Below are positions 11,571 to 20,840 of a stretch of DNA of 64,000 nt, piece after piece. Position 1 is the stretch's first letter; each line of letters opens with the position of its first letter. Source of the DNA: Leptasterias polaris (lineage: Eukaryota; Echinodermata; Asteroidea; Forcipulatida; Asteriidae); the NCBI GenBank assembly GCA_037783415.1, contig JAZGTN010000027.1:6100001-6164000 (forward strand). Reading direction: 5' to 3'. A program made the translations under genes and the position numbers. The notes beneath the pieces were generated by a model. That model was not told the origin of the DNA and searched no databases. It worked only from the letters and a program-made list of their open reading frames with translations.

Positions 11571-12560
11571 GACCATTTCTTTTTCTACGGGCCAGTCGGC
11601 GGTTTAAACCAGCTGAATGTGTTCACCTGGCTCTTAGCTTGCCTTGGGTGTTTTGAATAATCAAACAAATAAAATGTTAACAAGAAATTTTAAACGATTA
11701 TTGTGCGACTTACTCCGAATTAATTTCCGCGATGTGTACCAAGAGCCGCCATTTTAGAATGACCCCAACAATCATGCGAATCGAATGCGACGTCATTGGC
11801 CGGCTGGGCTGTGGGCGGAGCGAGGTACGGTGGGAACATTTCATTGGTTGCTCTCGAAGATCAAGTAGTACATTCTTGCCTCGTGCATACACTTGCCATG
11901 TATTTTCAGCATGTGTGCCGGGAAACTCGTACATACAAGGTTGAAATACTTGGTATTCACTGCGCGTGCATCGTTTGCAGCATAGCAAGGAATTATGTAC
12001 GTCGATTTGTCCGTCTGTGGTGCGTTGCTATCCGCGAATGGTGAGTCAAAAATGGTTCGGAAGACCGTCCAAATCTGCAACAAGTATGTCAATTTTTCGA
12101 CTCAGGGTGGATTTTTGGACACGCAAATCCGTCCCCACATATGGACAGTGACGCACCATCCCCGGGGGTCTGATAGTGCGTCATACAATTGATTAGTCTT
12201 TAGTAGACTTTACAACAGGCAAGCCGTATGCTGGTAATCAATTGACAATACAATATAGCATGTTACATGCAGTGCTGGTTCACAATAACCAACAGCAGAT
12301 GTTCTATACCAGCGTTGCGCGCAGTATACCATTTATGAAAAACGGCCGCGGCAGCAGCCATGTTTGTTAGTGCTAGGTTAGGCGAGGATTCTGAAAAACA
12401 GTTAATTTATCGATTTTTGCAAAAAATATTGCGGAGTGGATTTTCTGGACCAGCTCAATGAGAGTACAAAGAACACATTGAGCCTAATTTTGGCAAAATC
12501 TGGTTTCAAAAGAGAACTGTAGGCATGTAAACTTGAAGGGCAAAAAGTTTCGAATAGGAT
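11571..12560 (+). other. Unassigned insert with promoter-like GC-rich core
   Basis: This stretch separates two parts of the palindromic right arm. It has no obvious inverted termini. Near 11790-11850 it is GC-rich with GACGTCATTGG (a CRE-like site next to an inverted CCAAT), and at 12038 an ATG is followed directly by GTGAGT. It could be a transposon-derived promoter and an alternative first exon for the depactin-like gene. That is inference only. Confidence 0.3.
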
Positions 12561-12640
12561 TTTGTACATGTCACTCTATGAGGTTCGTGGAGACAATAGC
12601 GGAACGAACCTCCTAGTTCTAGGAGTTCCCCATCCCGGCC
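12561..12640. mobile_element. Palindromic element copy 1, distal right arm
   Basis: ATGAGGTTCGTGGAGACAAT, GGAACGAACCTC and CTAGTTCTAGGAGT are the reverse complement of blocks at 5812-5892. This places the outer end of the palindrome about 6.8 kb from its other end, after the insertions. Confidence 0.7.
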
Positions 12641-12723
12641 CTAGTGTTGCTGGCGGATTTTGGCATACTGGCTGATCCTTGGCTACTTCTAAAAACTAGT
12701 ATAACTATAAAAAGTATAAAGTG

Positions 12724-12821
12724 CTCTCAGTGAGTTAGTTGCGATAATCGTAACCCGCCATCCTCCCGACGGTCGCAGACAGGAGGGTTACGAGACAGCT
12801 CACGTAACATTTCTTTTGTAA
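12724..12821. mobile_element. Palindromic element copy 2, arm segment 1
   Basis: GTTGCGATAATCGTAACC and the GGAGGGTTAC counter-arm (12782-12791) match 5953-6005 in the same orientation. The copy is interrupted by Harbinger-like element 2 and resumes at 14697. Confidence 0.65.
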
Positions 12822-14696
12822 GGCCGTTCCAATTTTATTAGTTGGTTTACGGATTGCGGCGACGCGTTTTGTTGAAAAAACAAAAAAAATAAAAATTTGA
12901 AAATCCCATCATTTTATTATTATTTTTTTTTCCGGCTTCGAATATTCAAACTTTGGTCAGATTATTTAAAATAATTAGTCGACTTTTTATTGAGAAAAAG
13001 CTCATGAAAAAAACCCCAAAACATCGTGTTACGTTTCGATCACGCATTGCGTTGGTCGATCATGGTCCGATGGATACAGTGCTTCGCGGCCCGGCATGGC
13101 AGCGCACGGCACAGAGAGCATGGAGCTATGCTCCATTGTAAGAGCTAGCTACATGTACATGTAACTCTGTGCCTCCCTCATGTTTCGATATCAAATACAC
13201 ACAGCGCATGGGGCTGTGCTTAATAGAGAGAACAGCCCATGTGGACCGTTCGGTAAATCAGTGGGTATGCAATACCAGCGGCTCTGGGGTTGTGTGCTAG
13301 ACGGGAAGTGTAATACGCGATGTAAACAAAATAGTCTGATACTTGATGATGTAAACAAAATGCTATGTCGCATGTGATCAAGTGCAAGATTCAGCGTTCT
13401 GTCAAAGTTTGGTGGATCCAAATCACGATGGCAAGCGCGAGCAAAAAATACTTGTTCAGTGACTGTAAAAGAGGGAGGAAAGCTGGATAAACACCTTATT
13501 GATTGCTGTCTCACTGGATTAAATTATCGGTTCGTTGACCAATGCAACGGGTGTCAGTGAAAAGTCCCTTCAGAACTTCAGGTACAATTTTACTGCAACA
13601 AGTGCCGTCGACATGACGACTACCTCCGACCGGAACGGCTATTTAGTATTTAGCGTGGAAATTAATTCAGTTGAGTGACAATTAGAACTGCTCCAAAATC
13701 CATCAAAGACCTCTATAAAATACTTTAAACTCACCAGAGGAACACAGGAGATGTTGCTGTTAACATGGTGGTAGGATTGTGTCAGGTACATTTCTCAAAA
13801 AGAAAAAAAAAAATCGGCTAAAAATGTGAACCAATGTGAACTCAAAATTTCTGTTGTGAGTCTTTACTTGTTTAGCACATTCTTGGGATTTGCACAATCT
13901 TTAGATAGCGCACAATATGAGATTGAACTGCTTAACCTTCACAGTGCAATCTTCAGGATGTGCAAATCCCAAGAATGCGCTTCTCGAGGAACGACGAACA
14001 AAGCCTATTTTTTATTTTTTATTTTTTTTGGGGGGGGGGATAAATGTATCTTACACACAACGTACCACCATATTAAAGTATTTTACACAGGTCTTTCATG
14101 GATTTTGGAGCAGTTCTTTGTCACTTTCTGTTTGGGGGTTGTGAATCTTGTTGTAGGGCATCTGACAGTGCAACAAACACATGAGCATTCACTTCGACCC
14201 TACATTAAATACGCCAGATAATGTCCAAAATGTTAGGAAGCAATTTAAAATTAAGCAGCAGTTAAATTCATTTTTGTTCTTAATATACAGTCCAGAACCA
14301 TTTATCTTCATTTTATAAATTTGGGTGGGTAGTCCAGAGTTTTTAAGTGTCAAATAAAATTTTCTCACAACCAATAAGCACCTTTTGTATCCATTCATGT
14401 GTTCGGTGGCAGAATAATAAATAAATCTCACAAAGAGATTTAAAAAAAAAAAATAATTATGGTATTAAACAGAAATTTAAAAGATGCAAAATACTTTAAT
14501 AGGCTTATTGGACCTGACATGGAATAGCGAGATGGATATGGAAGCACATCCCAGTATTAAGCAGATCTTTGGTTGTTGGCCAACGGATTTCGACACTTAT
14601 CTGTTATCATCATTTTATTTTTTATTTTTTTCCTGTCTGACGACTTTTTTCAACACCTAAAAAATCCGTAAACCAACTAATAAAATTGGAATGGCC
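12822..14696. mobile_element. Harbinger-like DNA transposon 2 (1.9 kb, non-autonomous)
   Basis: The 34-bp terminal inverted repeats start GGCCGTTCCAATTTTATTAG on the left and, complemented, GGCCATTCCAATTTTATTAG on the right, with one mismatch. They are flanked by TAA duplications (12819-12821 and 14697-14699). No transposase is encoded. An internal inverted repeat (13675-13795 against 14040-14148) surrounds a second small one (ATTCTTGGGATTTGCACA at about 13879 and its complement at about 13960). Confidence 0.82.
13675..14148. repeat. Nested inverted repeat inside Harbinger-like element 2
   Basis: GAACTGCTCCAAAATCCATC near 13687 pairs with GATGGATTTTGGAGC-type sequence near 14098. The arms extend about 110 bp each. 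The loop contains a 20-bp stem and a poly(G) run at 14030-14039. Foldback structure; no gene. Confidence 0.7.
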
Positions 14697-14914
14697 TAAC
14701 ATAGCACTTTCGAAAATCATGACAAAAGCTCTAAGAACACATATTTTATCTTCAATGTCTAATGAATCCATTCATAACACACAAAATTATATTGAGAACA
14801 TACTTTGAAGAAAAAAAATACAAAAACTTACCAAAGACTGAGCGAAGCTCGTGAAGCGTAGACAGATGATGGTTGAGGTTTTAATCCCTGAACTTCATTT
14901 TCTAGCAACTTTTC
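14697..14914. mobile_element. Palindromic element copy 2, arm segment 2
   Basis: CTTTCGAAAATCATGACAAA through ATCTTCAATGTCTAAT and ACTTACC...GAGCGAAGCTCGTGAA parallels 6100-6290 in the same orientation. It breaks at hAT-like element 1 and resumes at 15955 with CCACCAATCAGCGTAA. Confidence 0.7.
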
Positions 14915-15954
14915 CAGAGCTGCCAACTCTTCCGGATTTTGCAGAAGACTCCCGTATTTGACGGCAATCTTCCGACATCCCACAAGCAGTCAAAATCTCC
15001 CGGATCCCCAACCTACTGATGGAAAAAATAATAAAATTTACGAATTTCCTAGCCCTCCGTCCCGTGTGTGTTTATAATGGTTGCGCATGTGCATATTTAA
15101 TTGCCAATACATCCATAGATGCGCAGAAAAAGTTGTTCTAACCGCAGTTTCGTCTTCTGCGCATCCATACATGTGCTATGTGTCGCACTGATCAGCCTCG
15201 CTACCACGGGCAGCACGCTATATCGATACCTCTCTTCACTAACCCCTGGAAGAGATGCTTACAGTGCTTACTAGTGGTATCGCTATTACACGCTGCAAGA
15301 TCGTACACTACTGGGAACGAGGTTGGAAATATAAAGCAAAATGGCGCCGCCCTGCAGAGCAACCGGTAAGTCGCTGGAAAAAATCAAATATGCGCAAAAA
15401 TACAGAGACGATGACCACAAAGAATGGCCATGTATTAAAAAATCAACTTAGGATGAAAATCAAGCGTTCTGTACCACGTGTATTTCAGATGTTTCAGTGA
15501 AATATGGCGGACGAAATGACATCTTGCGACACATAGATTCCGATCCGACAAACATTGCGTGAACAGTACAACAGCACGATCCAGCACGCCAGGAATTACA
15601 GATTTTTTAGAAAATCGGGCACAGATGACAGCATAAAGGCGGAAACTTTGTTCACATGTTTTCTTATCAAACATAACTTAAACTTAGCATCGTCTGACCA
15701 TGCTGGTCCTCTATTTAGGCAACAATAGGATAGGATTAGGAAGATAGGTCAGTGCTTCAAAACTAGAAACATGTGCAAAGCATTTAAAACATAAACAGCA
15801 ATATTTGTTGGTAATATTTCAAAAGTATATCTGTCTGTACATGAATATTGGTTTTTATTTCATCAAAAATCGTCGTGACGCGCGCTGAGATCGAGTCTTT
15901 CTGACTTTAAAAAGAAATCTTTCTGATTTTCAAAAACCAATGTTGGCAGCTCTG
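14915..15954 (+). mobile_element. hAT-like transposon 1, internally deleted
   Basis: Inverted termini CAGAGCTGCCAAC (14915-14927) and GTTGGCAGCTCTG (15942-15954). The flanks duplicate CTTTTCC; counted as an 8-bp site just inside the first base, ACTTTTCC and GCTTTTCC agree at 7 of 8. A related uninterrupted sequence (GCAACTTCTCGACCAATCAG, complement of about 6680-6700) shows the empty target. The interior carries the broken 5' part of a transposase-like gene (15341-15720). CAGAG ends and 8-bp sites fit hAT. Confidence 0.75.
15341..15720 (+). pseudogene. hAT-type transposase, N-terminal BED-like fragment, broken
   Basis: From the ATG the frame reads KYAQKYRDDDHKEWPCIKK, then TAG at 15449-15451. 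It continues in frame as QAFCTTCISDVSV and YGGRNDILRH before a second stop. After a frameshift it resumes from about 15624 as DDSIKAETLFTC and NLASSDHAGPLFR. The FCxxC...GGRNDxxRH arrangement followed by an 'xAExLFTxFL...ADHAGPLF' stretch matches the N-terminus of a widespread animal hAT-like protein family. The catalytic DDE region is absent, so it cannot be active. Confidence 0.7.
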
Positions 15955-16340
15955 CTTTTCCACCAATCAGCGTAATTTTGCAACCAATCAGCTTAAACCA
16001 AAACCGCTGTAATGGAATTAAACGGACTTGCACAATCTGCAGGTTGTGCCACCAGTTATCGGGTTGAGCTAAAATTTAAAAATTTTAGCTTGTTGAGCCA
16101 AAACCACCCCATAGACCAAATTTGAGCAAATTTGAAGAGGGTAGGGTTTAAAATTCCATTTTGGGTTGGGGGATGATTTATTCAAGCTGGGATGTGTGTG
16201 TTACAACTACAATTTGAGGTTGCATTACGATGATGTCACATTAAAGCTGCACTTTTTAAAGATTGATATTTACAGGGAATCAAGCTGAAACCTTGCACGT
16301 ATTCAAGCCAGGAGGTGTAACATAAAACAACATTTAAGGT
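15955..16340. other. End of palindromic copy 2, then unassigned intron
   Basis: 15955-16010 continues the palindromic element (two ACCAATCAGC blocks). The rest shows no recognised repeat or coding sequence. Confidence 0.45.
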
Positions 16341-16560
16341 CCTGTTACAGGCCTCGAATTACACGACAGCCAGTGCCGTCGATGCCCTTGTAACTGGCCA
16401 AGGTGCCCCTCGAAAAAATAACCTTTTCACGGCCATAATGCCGTGCCCTTTTCTCCCGTTGGCCGTCGTGCCCTTTTCCCAGTTGGCAGTCGTGCCCTTT
16501 TCCCAGTTGGCAGTCGTGCGACTCGTGCCCTTTTCCCAGTTGGTCGTCGTGCCCTTTTAA
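16340..16560 (+). repeat. Short tandem repeat, GTGCCCTTTTCCCAGTTGG unit
   Basis: From about 16440 the unit GTGCCCTTTTCCCAGTTGGC, followed by AGTC, recurs four times with small changes, including CTCCCGTTGG and a partial duplication 'GTGCGACTC'. Related 'GGTGCCCTT' stretches lie at 38010-38130 and 48600-48750, so the array probably grew from part of a dispersed element. Confidence 0.7.
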
Positions 16561-16846
16561 TGAAAGTCCAAAAATCGAGATCCAAAATGTGACTTTACCT
16601 TAAACTTGCAGTCTTTAAAGGAACATCCACGTTTTCTTGTGAAACTCTATGCTTATGCGTTCCTTAACACCTAGTGTTTGTCAGTTTACAAACACTCAAG
16701 TTCTAGTTATTTTTGGTTTGTGTCTATCAATAAAAGGCTATTTAAAATTTCAAATGTTTTTAAATAAAGAGTAATTAGGTCTTTAAAATTTAATTGAAAG
16801 TCAACAACCTGAAGATTCATAGAAGTCCTGTTTTTGTATTTTTCAG

Positions 16847-17142
16847 CCGCAATCAGGAACAGCACTAGACCCACTAGTAAAGGACCAGATCCTGGCATTC
16901 AAAATGGAACAGAAGAAAGCAAGAGTTCCATGGATGCTTTTGGAAATAGTGGGAAATGCTGACGGCATCGATGTTGTGAAGGTTACCAAGCAAGCTGAAC
17001 CCACTGATAATTTGGAAACTCTCCGGGAAGAACTTAAATCTAGGGATGTTGTATATTTTGTGTTGGACTATGAACCATCAAAGGAGCAAGTAGCTAAACA
17101 CAATATCCCCAAAGGCAAGACTTATCCATTGACATGCTTTTG
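16847..17142 (+). CDS. Depactin-like ADF/cofilin, coding exon 2
   Basis: Encodes residues 2-99 and two bases of Trp100. It is preceded by a textbook acceptor (TTTTTGTATTTTTCAG) and ends TGCTTTTG|GTAAGT. It starts PQSGTALDPLVKDQILAFKM and contains VPWMLLEIVG, VVYFVLDYE and GKTYPLTCFW, the strands and FW motif of an ADF-H domain. Ser4 sits where vertebrate cofilin has its LIM-kinase-regulated serine. The family binds G- and F-actin and severs or depolymerises filaments in the cytoplasm. The N-terminus and 150-residue mature length fit starfish depactin, from memory. An earlier Met at 16904 inside the exon is not the start, because the frame is open and conserved upstream to the acceptor. Confidence 0.93.
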
Positions 17143-17214
17143 GTAAGTTAAGTTTAACTTTATTGACCCACTTAACTAGAGATATCATTTTTGGTTAGTT
17201 TAAAACAGTGCAAA

Positions 17215-17350
17215 TTTAAGCATTTCCTAAATCCAAACGAAGGGAGAACAAAGAGAAGTGGTCTTGTGATCCCTCAGAAGTCAAAGTCAAGGTCATTATG
17301 GCTAAAGCAAAATAAATGTTGTCTGAGTGACAACTTGAGAAGAACTTGAC
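17215..17350 (+). repeat. Dispersed repeat family C fragment
   Basis: GTCAAGGTCATTATGGCTAA and GAGTGACAACTTGAGAAG match 19480-19730, where the phrase recurs about twice. The two parts flank a younger insertion (about 17640-19400), so they were probably once closer together. Confidence 0.6.
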
Positions 17351-17494
17351 ACATTAACTCCTACGATGTACATGATATCCAACAAAACCCGCATTGATTT
17401 CGCAGTGGTTTCCAGTCACGCTGATTATGGCTTTACACTTGGAATAATATGATACCAGTTTCATCATGTACATGTTGCGTACCCTATTCTATAT

Positions 17495-17511
17495 GGGGGG
17501 GGGGGGGGGGG
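17495..17511 (+). repeat. Poly(G) tract, 17 bp
   Basis: Uninterrupted run of 17 G in depactin intron 2. Confidence 0.9.
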
Positions 17512-17639
17512 CGTGGCAGTTTTCATCGCATTTTAGGACCTATGTCATTTCCGATTGAATGTTAGTTTTGAGTATCAACAGTTTCAGCAAGACGAAGCTC
17601 CACTCCATTATCATTCCAAAGGGTTTCCCCTTTTTTTTC

Positions 17640-19400
17640 AGTCGCCGGCCGGGCGAGTCAACCAAATTTTTGGATCGCCCGCAGGTTTTTTCACTAGCCC
17701 ACATGTATTGACCAGGTATTGACGCACACAATTTTCAAAACGTAAACAAAAGAAACGAAGTTCGCAAAATTGCATTTTGGGATGATTTTATCCCTTAATT
17801 TCTGCCCTAAATTATGCTTTTTCCATCAACAACCATTTTTATGGATTCGTGATTTGAGGATCAGTTCTGAACTTCGTTTGCATTAAAATCTTCGTGAATC
17901 AACGATCGGTCGACAACGCACATTGAGAAAAAATTCAATGAACTTTGCCCCGCATCGCCCTCTATCAGCAAAAGTTGTCAATGTTTGAATAGCCTTAATC
18001 CAAGGCTGTGTCAGGGGGGGGCGGAAGGGGTGTTGCGCAATCATTTGCGATCGCTGTTTGGGTACACTCCATTTTAAAAATAGGTAATGACCATTAAAAA
18101 ACAAAAAGAAATCCATGTATACCGTTAAAATTCTCTCTTTATCAGCACTGAAAACATAACAGTGTATATCGTAAGAGTATTTTCAATTGTTGAGATGCTT
18201 AATTTTAAATAAAGTGCGTAAAAATATTATCAAAAATTTTCCGTTGGTTTTTTGCAGCGGCTAACGTGTATGAATGGGTCCAGGTGGGAATTTCGTTACA
18301 AATGGTCTCCCCTAAAATGGCTACAAATATCGACCTAATGTGAAAAAAATTATCGTTCATCCTCTGATTTTTTTCCATTAACGTAATATTTAGGAATAGA
18401 TCTTTCATTCCTGAAAGTTTAATCAAAATCCCTCGGTACATCCTCTAGATATTTGACGATTTGTAAAAGTGTTTTTGGAGAGAATGGATCCCGCCAATAC
18501 TTATTATGCGTTCAAACGATCTCTGTTGACGGACGGGAACATTTGCCGCAGGTAATTGTAATTCTGAGGCAACATACACATCTAAAACAGATATGTTATA
18601 CATGTCGTTTAGGTTAAATATATGTTGTTTATTAAATAGTTAATTTACTGAAGCAGTTGGCAAGGCAAAAAAAAAATTACAAATGTTTTCTGGTGTAAAG
18701 ATTTTGTGAATTTACAACATTTGAAGATAACAATACCCTCTGATAAAATGGACTCGTCCAGGCAGTCTCAACGGCACGCAGCGGAGAGCAACCGTAAATT
18801 CAAATAGTGTGTACTGTGCATACACACACATCCGTTTGTACGTGGGGGGAGCTTCGACCAGTCCACGTCGCGATGGTCGAATGAGATTATTTTCAACGTA
18901 GGTGGCGCGCTGGTGTCGCTACCCCTTCCGCCCCCCCCTGGGCTGTGTATTGTACACAATCTGCAGGCGTGCTGCACAATGTGCGGTAATTCTTTACTCA
19001 ATTCGTGAATGTGTACTGCGTTGAAGTCTAGCCATGCTCTCTTATGAATATGGTAATTATCAACGGCCAATCACAGCGTGCAGAATATTGGTTAGCTTGG
19101 AATTTGGACCCCTCTGTGTTGTACTGCGTGGGTGACTGAACGTTGTGTGGGGCCGATGCACGGGCAGGTGGTGGATACTCAGCAGTCAGCACCATGTGGT
19201 TATGTGCATCGTGGTTTAACGTTTGTATACCGAAATGAACGGTCGCAAATAAAAACTTTCTTTGGGATTTTACCACCTTACCCTCATTTATTGTGAAAAG
19301 GAACAATTATTTGACTCGCCCGGCGAGCTAGTAAAGGAAAGGTTTTGACTCGCCTGCCGCTGTTTTCACTCGCATTTGGCGACCGCTAATTTCGAACCCT
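17640..19400. mobile_element. Composite repeat containing family B copy 2
   Basis: GGCCGGGCGAGTCAACCAAA near 17647 and TTTGACTCGCCCGGCGAG near 19311 face each other as imperfect inverted ends. Inside is a second copy of the repeat at 10498-11180 (GATTCAACGATCGGTCGACA through GTATACCGAAATGAACG), split at 18011 by hAT-like element 2. The outer class is unknown. Confidence 0.6.
18012..18940. mobile_element. hAT-type MITE/non-autonomous element 2 (929 bp)
   Basis: Perfect 20-bp terminal inverted repeats, CAGGGGGGGGCGGAAGGGGT, at 18012-18031 and complemented at 18921-18940. They are flanked by a perfect 8-bp duplication GGCTGTGT (18004-18011 and 18941-18948). The paralogous repeat copy at 10788-10796 carries one GGCTGTGT and no insert. 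No transposase is encoded; short frames inside are unsupported. CAGGGG ends and 8-bp duplications are diagnostic of hAT. Confidence 0.92.
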
Positions 19401-19479
19401 GATTCCTACATGGATGTTTTTTTAATTTTGGTCTTTTCTTTTTTCAATGGTCCACTCACAGGCCTGCTCATCGAAATCA

Positions 19480-19730
19480 GAAGTCAAATATTAAGGTTAT
19501 TACGGCTAAATAAAAAGAAACGTTTTTTGAGTGATAACTTGATAAGGACTTGGCATATTAACTCCAAACTTAGTTTCTGGAAAAACCCAGAGGTCTCTCG
19601 GTTTGGAACCACCACAAGTCAAATGTCAAGGTCATTATTGCCAAAACAAAGAAATTTTGTTTGAGCGATAACCCAAGATGGACTTCAAACTTGTTGTTTT
19701 AAATGGTCCTGGGATCACCCGTGGGTCTGG
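19480..19730 (+). repeat. Dispersed repeat family C, about two units
   Basis: Two diverged units share AAGGTTATTACGGCTAA / AAGGTCATTATTGCCAA and GAGTGATAACTTGATAAGG / GAGCGATAACCCAAGATGG. Non-coding intron 2 sequence. Confidence 0.65.
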
Positions 19731-20148
19731 TTCTCAATTTGGAACCGGGTAACCGAAGGAACCGTCCACCCTCAAAAGTCTATTAATTTTGGAACCCCCT
19801 TTAACTGGTGTGTGGATTTTTCTCGGGATCAAAAATGGCTTGAAGGGTATTTTTGTTTACCAAACTCAACATTTCTTTTGTGTTTTTGGTTAACATGCTG
19901 AAGCGGTGGTGTCATACTCACTACATGGTGTATTCAATAAACACAAGTTTTGAGTTACCGTATTCATTCTATTTAGCTCGGATCGGGGAACGAAAGAGCA
20001 GAGTAAAACAAATTCTCCAAAGCACAACTGCAAATTTGGTTAGGTTTCTTACGTCAACTGTTACAATTTGCTTGCAATGGTGATTCCTTGCCATTTAAAA
20101 TAAATTTAAGTTAACTTCACTTTCTTTTATTGCTTTTTTTCCCTCCAG

Positions 20149-20305
20149 GTCAAAGGAGACTGCCAAAATTAATCTTAAAATGAAGTACTCGTCCACAGTT
20201 GGAACACTGAAGTCGGCCACTAGTACGTTGAAAACGTACGTTGAAGCTCATGATTTTGATGACCTCACTGAAGAAGCTATTGGGGATAAGATTAAGAATT
20301 ATTAA
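20149..20305 (+). CDS. Depactin-like ADF/cofilin, coding exon 3 (3' end)
   Basis: The acceptor CCCTCCAG precedes GTCAAAG; the first G completes Trp100 (TG|G), so the phase matches exon 2 exactly. Residues 101-151 read SKETAKINLKMKYSST, VGTLKSATSTLKTYVEA and FDDLTEEAIGDKIKNY, then TAA. KMKYSS and the following helix correspond to the main actin-binding helix of ADF-H proteins. The domain is complete, with no inserted or missing segment visible, so the gene looks intact. Confidence 0.95.
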
Positions 20306-20840
20306 GTTCAATGCTAAATAGCTTGTCCATGTAGCATTCTTTTATGTTGATGGATATTACATGTAGTAAGATCAGTGAATATGAGGGGAGGTTAAGACTC
20401 TGTTATATATGTTGTACAAAATACAACCATCCTTAAATGCAAAAATTGTTATTTTGTTTACTTTCCCATTTACATTTCATCATACAGTTATGTGTTACAA
20501 ACAACAAAGCTTTTCAGAAAAGGGGCAGGTGTGTCCTGTTGATTTTGGGGAGTATGTGTATTTCAAGTCATGGTATATTGCAAACAAAGTATCAAATTGT
20601 TTGTTTCCCCAAAGGTCAAACCCCAGGTATAAATATATATAGATGGTGGTCGTCGTGCTTTGTTTTGATTGTTGACAAAAAGGGGTGGTTTTTTTAAGGG
20701 AGAAAAGCATCATATCTTAGCATAAACATTTTGTAATAATCTTGGAACTTTTCCTCAAAGATATTCCCCAATCAATGGAGAAAATCTGCAATTTGTTTCT
20801 TTGTGTGTAGTGGAATAATAAAAATGCTATTGTGTTTGAC
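20306..20840 (+). other. Probable 3' UTR of the depactin-like gene
   Basis: AT-rich sequence with no repeat recognised, running from the stop codon to the first good polyadenylation context. Short frames here are not genes. Confidence 0.55.
20817..20822 (+). terminator. Polyadenylation signal AATAAA
   Basis: AATAAA lies 512 bp after the stop codon and is followed within 15-20 bp by GT-rich TTGTGTTTG. Cleavage is predicted near 20840. A second AATAAA near 21206 is possible. Confidence 0.55.

Noticed and set aside
13826..14221. 131-codon open frame
   Set aside because: Lies within nested inverted repeats of a non-autonomous transposon and crosses a poly(G) run; no domain.
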